Assembly: GCA_029941825.1 (NCBI GenBank) | Contig: JAPYTM010000048.1 | Span: forward strand, 1-6,563 | Reading direction: 5' to 3' | Source of the DNA: Candidatus Nitrosopumilus sp. | GTDB lineage: Archaea > Thermoproteota > Nitrososphaeria > Nitrososphaerales > Nitrosopumilaceae | DNA length: 6,563 bases | Shown: positions 5,541 to 6,563 of the stretch, in pieces | Numbering within the stretch: position 1 is the stretch's first letter | Layout: each line of letters starts with the position of its first letter | Notes under the pieces: model-generated | Told to the model about the DNA's origin: nothing | Database searches by the model: none | Seen by the model: only the letters and a program-made list of their open reading frames with translations | Made by a program: the position numbers and the translations under genes

Positions 5541-6121
5541 TTGGTATTGTAATGGCTGGTGGTAAAGGATCTCGCATGAATCTAGATGATGAAAAACTTT
5601 TACTAAAATATAAAAAACCTGTAATTCTACATGTTGTTGATTCATTAAAAAATTCAAATTGCTTTTCAAAAATTTTTACAATCACTAGTTGTAATTCCCC
5701 TAAAACAAAAAAATTATTACAAGAAAATAATATTATAATTTTTGATACTCCTGGAATTGGTTACGTAGAAGATCTTAATTTAGTATTACAAACTATTCAT
5801 GATGTGATTTTAGTAACTTCTGGTGATCTGCCCTTATTAGATCAACAAATTATACAAAAAATTGTACATCAATATGACTCTCAAAATATTTGGACTAGCA
5901 TTCTTGTTACAAACAAATTTTTAACTAGTTTAGGAATTCAATCTGATTACTCTGTAAATTTTAATAATCAAAAATGTAATTTTACAGGAATTTCTTTAAT
6001 AAATGCAGATAAAATTTCTTCATTTGAAAATATAGTTGAAAATTATATCATTATTGATGACAAAAGAATTGCATTTAATCTAAATACAAAGCAAGATTAT
6101 GATCTACTCAGCACTACCTGA
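5537..6121 (+). CDS. cobY: GTP:adenosylcobinamide-phosphate guanylyltransferase (archaeal CobY)
   Basis: Transfers GMP from GTP to adenosylcobinamide phosphate, making the adenosylcobinamide-GDP used by CobS. Archaea use this nucleotidyltransferase instead of bacterial CobU. It has 194 residues, the same size class as Methanocaldococcus CobY. The signature loop is MAGGKGSRM (6-14) with EKLLLKYKKPVI (19-30). NSPKTKKLL (53-61), DTPGIGYVEDLN (70-81), the metal-binding GDLP (96-99), FTGISLINADKI (149-160) and AFNLNTKQD (179-187) all have counterparts in the methanogen enzyme as I recall it. MobA and IspD share the fold, but the GYVEDLN and NLNTK segments and the neighbours point to CobY. The ATG overlaps the cobS stop. 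The last 18 bases overlap the 3' end of rps27e on the other strand, so its transcript must run into that gene. Confidence 0.9.
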   Translation: MIGIVMAGGKGSRMNLDDEKLLLKYKKPVILHVVDSLKNSNCFSKIFTITSCNSPKTKKLLQENNIIIFDTPGIGYVEDLNLVLQTIHDVILVTSGDLPLLDQQIIQKIVHQYDSQNIWTSILVTNKFLTSLGIQSDYSVNFNNQKCNFTGISLINADKISSFENIVENYIIIDDKRIAFNLNTKQDYDLLSTT

Positions 6122-6301
6122 AATTTTACCATTTATCTTAGCTTTTGAGCCAGATGGTTCTGCTATATTGTTTCCACAGGAATTACATGCAACTATTGTT
6201 GATGCATGAGAATACACAACTTGAATTTCACCACATTCATCACAGTTGACTTTTTGAAATCTACTGGATGGTTTTGGAATTTCAATATGATCTTTCTTCA
6301 T
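6104..6301 (-). CDS. rps27e: Small ribosomal subunit protein eS27 (S27e)
   Basis: Zinc-ribbon ribosomal protein of the small subunit, found in archaea and eukaryotes but not bacteria. It has 65 residues, a normal archaeal length. The zinc ligands are Cys20 and Cys23 in NCDECG and Cys39 and Cys42 in CNSCG, separated by the family segment QVVYSHASTIVAC. The C-terminal PSGSKAKINGKI is also typical. The ATG at 6299-6301 overlaps the stop of rpl44e by 4 bases, so the two are translated as a pair, and no separate Shine-Dalgarno sequence is seen. The stop codon lies inside the convergent cobY. Confidence 0.95.
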   Translation of the reverse strand: MKKDHIEIPKPSSRFQKVNCDECGEIQVVYSHASTIVACNSCGNNIAEPSGSKAKINGKISGSAE

Positions 6302-6563
6302 GCTGCAATCAACTCAAACTTTTTAATTCTAACACCTTTTTTATTGTATTTCTTTTTACACACAGTACATGTCATAATAGGAGTAACTTTTTTTGTAACT
6401 TTGGCTGGTTTTGCTAGTTTTGGGAACTTTTGTCCACCATATCCATGTTTACGTTCTGCATGTCGACGTTCACCTCTAGCAGAACCACGTCTTTTCCCAG
6501 CTTTGTAAATGGAGACTTTTTGTTCAGTATGTATTTTACATTTTGGACAATACTTTCTCATCA
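6298..6563 (-). CDS. rpl44e: Large ribosomal subunit protein eL42 (L44e), N-terminus at or beyond the window edge
   Basis: Zinc-binding large-subunit protein located near the E site, restricted to archaea and eukaryotes. The visible protein from an ATG at 6559-6561 has 87 residues and shows the zinc ligands Cys5 and Cys8 (YCPKCKIHTEQKV) and Cys65 and Cys68 (CTVCKKK). Between them is the basic middle KRRGSARGERRHAERKHGYG. Family members have about 92-95 residues and usually carry some ten residues before the YCP, whereas here only MRK precede it, so the true start probably lies to the right of the window. The stop TGA overlaps the rps27e ATG, giving the usual archaeal L44e-S27e pair. Confidence 0.93.
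   Translation of the reverse strand, partial: MRKYCPKCKIHTEQKVSIYKAGKRRGSARGERRHAERKHGYGGQKFPKLAKPAKVTKKVTPIMTCTVCKKKYNKKGVRIKKFELIAA

Noticed and set aside
5537..6121. MobA- or IspD-type nucleotidyltransferase
   Set aside because: The loop MAGGKGSRM is shared, but the GYVEDLN and FNLNTK segments and the operon context identify CobY.
6206..6508. 100-codon plus-strand frame across rps27e and rpl44e
   Set aside because: It is antisense to two certain ribosomal protein genes, with no independent support.

Overview
The window reads as a low-GC marine ammonia-oxidising archaeon of the Nitrosopumilus type (Nitrososphaeria/Thaumarchaeota). The evidence is a pair of archaeal/eukaryal-only ribosomal proteins (S27e and L44e), an archaeal CobY in place of bacterial CobU, an archaeal/fungal-type aspartate-semialdehyde dehydrogenase, an Lrp-like regulator next to a haem o synthase, strongly A/T-biased codons, and T-rich or TATA-like signals in the short intergenic gaps. 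The genus is inferred from recognition; no search was run.

Layout. Bases 1-1853 are read on the minus strand: the 5' part of ctaB (haem o synthase, running off the left edge), an Lrp/AsnC regulator 2 bases upstream of it, an 88-base gap holding the regulator's TATA box, a perfect 15-base palindrome and T-tracts, and then asd. An 82-base divergent gap (1854-1935) separates asd from a tight plus-strand operon, cobD-cobQ-cbiB-cobS-cobY (1936-6121), in which every junction overlaps by 4 or 8 bases. Converging on it from the right edge is a minus-strand pair, rpl44e (N-terminus at or beyond the edge) and rps27e. The rps27e stop codon lies inside the 3' end of cobY. No stretch above 300 bases lacks a gene, and I see no tRNA, rRNA, CRISPR array or mobile element.

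How the genes work together. The plus-strand operon covers the late, nucleotide-loop half of cobalamin synthesis. CobD makes aminopropanol phosphate from threonine phosphate. CobQ amidates the corrin ring to adenosylcobyric acid. CbiB joins the two. CobY activates the product with GTP, and CobS adds the alpha-ribazole lower ligand. The divergent asd feeds the aspartate family, which includes threonine, the precursor of the CobD substrate. This link is plausible but inferred.

The most interesting point is CobQ. It carries a recognisable ATPase half, but at 279 residues it lacks the whole C-terminal glutamine-amidotransferase domain of cobyric acid synthase. It appears to keep only a short terminal helix of the family, and no other reading frame in the window supplies the missing domain. 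How this organism feeds ammonia to CobQ is therefore an open question.
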